Source: JBDRGC01 sp043818215 (GTDB lineage: Bacteria; Chloroflexota; Anaerolineae; Anaerolineales; UBA11858). Taken from it: DNA of 7,318 nucleotides. Made by a program: the position numbers and the translations under genes. The notes under the pieces are model-generated. The model worked only from the letters and a program-made list of their open reading frames with translations, was not told the origin of the DNA and did no database searches. Of this stretch, positions 5,885 through 7,318 are shown in pieces. The stretch is from NCBI GenBank assembly GCA_043818215.1, contig JBDRGC010000058.1:1-7318 (forward strand), written 5' to 3'. Positions within the stretch are counted from its first letter, which is position 1. Each line of letters begins with the position of its first letter.

Positions 5885-7093
5885 ATGATCGAAAGCCCAA
5901 TAGAACGTTTACTCAAAACGAACCCCGACATGGAAATCTGGTGGGATTCTTCTCCCCTGGTTTTTGAATCGTGGATTCAGAAAATGCTGAACGAAGCTGA
6001 ACCGGATCAGAGGCCAATATTGGAGGCCCAACTCCGGCGATTGTATGTTGCCGACGATCCTGCCAAAAGTGTTTTCCGCGGTTGCACTACCAATCCGTCT
6101 CTCTCTTTGCAAGCCGTCAAAAGCGAGCCTGAATTTTGGAATGCTTGGATTGACGATTTGATCCGCGCCCATCCTGACCGCAGTCAAAAAGAACTTTTCT
6201 GGCTTACGTACAAAGAAGTCGTGAAGCGGGGCGCCGAGATGTACATGCCCATCTTCGAGGCTTCCCAGGGACGATTTGGCTGGATATCAGGCCAGTTGGA
6301 CCCCCGCTTGGTCACGGAAACGGAGCAGATGATCGCAGACGCCCAGGAACTGAGTGCCCTCAGCCCAAACGTGATGATCAAAGTCCCGGCCAGCATGGAG
6401 GGTATCGAGGTGGTCAAGGTGCTGACTTCGAAGGCTATTGCAACCAACACCACGGTGTGCTTTACGCTGCCGCAAATCCTGGCCTCGGCCAATGCTGCCA
6501 TGGAAGGCGTAAAGATTGCCCAACAAAACGGGGTGGACTTGAGCCGCTGGCGGGCTGTCATTACCATGATGATTGGGCGGCTGACGGAGCACCCAACGCT
6601 CGATGTGCAGGCTGAACGCCGGGGTCTCAAGGTCTCTCGGCGGGAAAAACACTGGCTGGGCATTGCAGTTTTCCGGCGCGCCTACCGTCTCCTGAGAGAT
6701 GGAGGTTATGTTAGTAAGATGTTAGTCTGTTCAATGCGGAACGGGCCTCTCGTGGCCGGAAAGATGCGCTTTTGGGATGTGCAAAAACTTGCCGGTGGAG
6801 ATATCGTCTACACCATGCCACCCTATGTTTTGGAGCCTCTATTTAAGTCTGGCAACGATATGATCTTTCAATCTGAAATAGAAAACGAGGATGTGCCCCA
6901 GGCGGTGATGGACAAGCTGTTGAAGATTCCGTACTGTATCCATGCCTATGATCCCAACGGGCTGGCGTTAGAACAGTTCAACGATCATCCGGCCACCCTC
7001 TATACTGTGGAGGGTTTCTCTAATGCGGCCGCGGGCCTCGAAGAGTACGTTGGGCAGCGAATGGCTGCGGTGAGGAAACAGGTATATGAGTAA
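5885..7093 (+). CDS. Transaldolase-family protein with altered active site
   Basis: This 402-aa protein belongs to the transaldolase/fructose-6-phosphate aldolase (FSA) class-I aldolase family. Using E. coli TalB numbering recalled from memory, D21 (WWDSS) matches D17, T68 and N70 (GCTTNPS) match T33 and N35, and K166 (VMIKVPAS) matches the Schiff-base K132. N188 and T190 (TNTTVCFT) match N154 and T156, R232 (MIGRL) matches R181, and S283 and R285 (CSMRNG) match S226 and R228. The lysine and both phosphate-binding arginines are therefore kept. Two deviations stand out: Q137 (SGQLDPR) replaces catalytic E96, as in FSA, and M229 (ITMMIGR) replaces F178, which is Tyr in FSA. It is longer than TalB (317 aa) or FSA (220 aa), with an N-terminal extension, an insert around 235-275 and about 100 extra C-terminal residues. 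AGGAG lies six bases before ATG 5885. It follows the flavoenzyme gene in the same direction and may be part of its unit. An aldol reaction on a sugar phosphate is likely; transaldolase activity itself is uncertain. Confidence 0.85.
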   Translation: MIESPIERLLKTNPDMEIWWDSSPLVFESWIQKMLNEAEPDQRPILEAQLRRLYVADDPAKSVFRGCTTNPSLSLQAVKSEPEFWNAWIDDLIRAHPDRSQKELFWLTYKEVVKRGAEMYMPIFEASQGRFGWISGQLDPRLVTETEQMIADAQELSALSPNVMIKVPASMEGIEVVKVLTSKAIATNTTVCFTLPQILASANAAMEGVKIAQQNGVDLSRWRAVITMMIGRLTEHPTLDVQAERRGLKVSRREKHWLGIAVFRRAYRLLRDGGYVSKMLVCSMRNGPLVAGKMRFWDVQKLAGGDIVYTMPPYVLEPLFKSGNDMIFQSEIENEDVPQAVMDKLLKIPYCIHAYDPNGLALEQFNDHPATLYTVEGFSNAAAGLEEYVGQRMAAVRKQVYE

Positions 7094-7103
7094 ACACGGA
7101 CGG

Positions 7104-7263
7104 TAGATTGGTAGATTGGTAAACTGGTAAATTGGTAAATTGGTAAACTGGTAAATTGGTAAACTGGTAAACTGGTAAATTGGTAAACTGGTAAACTGGT
7201 AAATTGGTAAATTGGTAAATTGGTAAACTGGTAAATTGGTAGATTGGTAAACTGGTAAACTGG
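7104..7263. repeat. Tandem array of 20 octamers (TAAAYTGG/TAGATTGG)
   Basis: Starting ten bases after the transaldolase stop, 20 octamers follow without any insertion or deletion: nine TAAACTGG, eight TAAATTGG and three TAGATTGG (copies 1, 2 and 18). Variation is confined to transitions at the third and fifth bases, and TAGACTGG never occurs. Reading + strand, TAA or TAG stops occur in every frame; reading the - strand, the array is open and gives spurious YQFTNLPI-like peptides. It is not a CRISPR array, as there are no spacers. It forms the left arm of an inverted element with 7275-7318. Confidence 0.95.
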
Positions 7264-7274
7264 GTAGCATCCTT

Positions 7275-7318
7275 CCAAATCTACCAACATACCAATATAC
7301 CAACCTACCAACCTACCA
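7275..7318. repeat. Inverted octamers opposing the array (cut by window end)
   Basis: After an 11-base spacer (7264-7274) the sequence switches to complementary-strand octamers: CCAAATCTA (one base longer), CCAACATA, CCAATATA, CCAACCTA twice, then CCA at the window edge. Reverse-complemented these read TAGGTTGG, TATATTGG, TATGTTGG and TAGATTTGG, so they can pair with the left array but are more varied than it. The element continues beyond the window, so its length is unknown. Confidence 0.85.

Noticed and set aside
7104..7263. CRISPR-like array
   Set aside because: The units are 8 bases and contiguous with no unique spacers, and no cas gene is present.
6968..7311. Two overlapping - strand frames encoding YQFTNLPI-like repeat peptides
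   Set aside because: They are translations of the octamer array. An 8-base word repeats in all frames, so the peptide periodicity follows from the DNA repeat and not from selection on protein.
7104..7318. Insertion sequence or transposon end
   Set aside because: There is no transposase, no conserved terminal inverted repeat with target duplication, and the arms are tandem short words instead of unique sequence.

Overview
The window is bacterial chromosomal DNA with five convincing genes, all on the + strand. They form two transcription units separated by a repeat-rich gap of about 440 bases. There is no rRNA, tRNA, transposase or phage gene. Arrays of short words such as TAAATTGG/TAAACTGG between genes, together with the gene types, recall the Anaerolineae (phylum Chloroflexota). 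That assignment is an inference from general familiarity, not a database result.

Unit 1 (about 268-2042) looks complete. A sigma70-type promoter (TTGCAA, 17 bases, TATAAT) precedes a 263-aa protein with a nucleotidyltransferase-fold signature (GS...DID...D). After a 15-base gap comes a 269-aa protein made only of four CBS repeats. A perfect 12-bp stem ending in a T run closes the unit. The pairing of an NTase-like protein with a CBS-only, probably adenine-nucleotide-sensing, protein suggests a regulatory or modifying pair whose target is unknown. Bases 1-230 hold no credible gene, only small inverted repeats.

The gap 1999-2435 holds the terminator, a GC-rich hairpin with a T run, a 39-bp imperfect inverted repeat built of heptamers (AAATGGT/GAATGGT) and a compact 7-bp hairpin just ahead of the next gene.

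Unit 2 (about 2436-7093) starts with a choline/aminoglycoside-kinase-fold phosphotransferase. It overlaps by 8 bases an 812-aa flavoprotein of the dimethylglycine/sarcosine dehydrogenase type: FAD-binding DAO domain with the flavinylation-type WH motif, FAO_M-like linker, and GcvT folate-binding domains. Then, 103 bases later and behind another inverted short-word repeat, comes a 402-aa transaldolase-family protein. Its Schiff-base lysine and phosphate-binding arginines are kept, but two positions that separate transaldolases from fructose-6-phosphate aldolases are altered. Together the genes suggest handling of an N-methylated compound: phosphorylation of an amino alcohol or similar, folate-linked oxidative demethylation, and perhaps a sugar-phosphate aldol step. 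The actual substrates cannot be read from the sequence.

The window ends inside a third repeat element, a perfect-register array of 20 octamers followed by octamers in inverted orientation. All three gaps in or beside unit 2 carry the same architecture with different words, which is the most unusual non-coding signal here.
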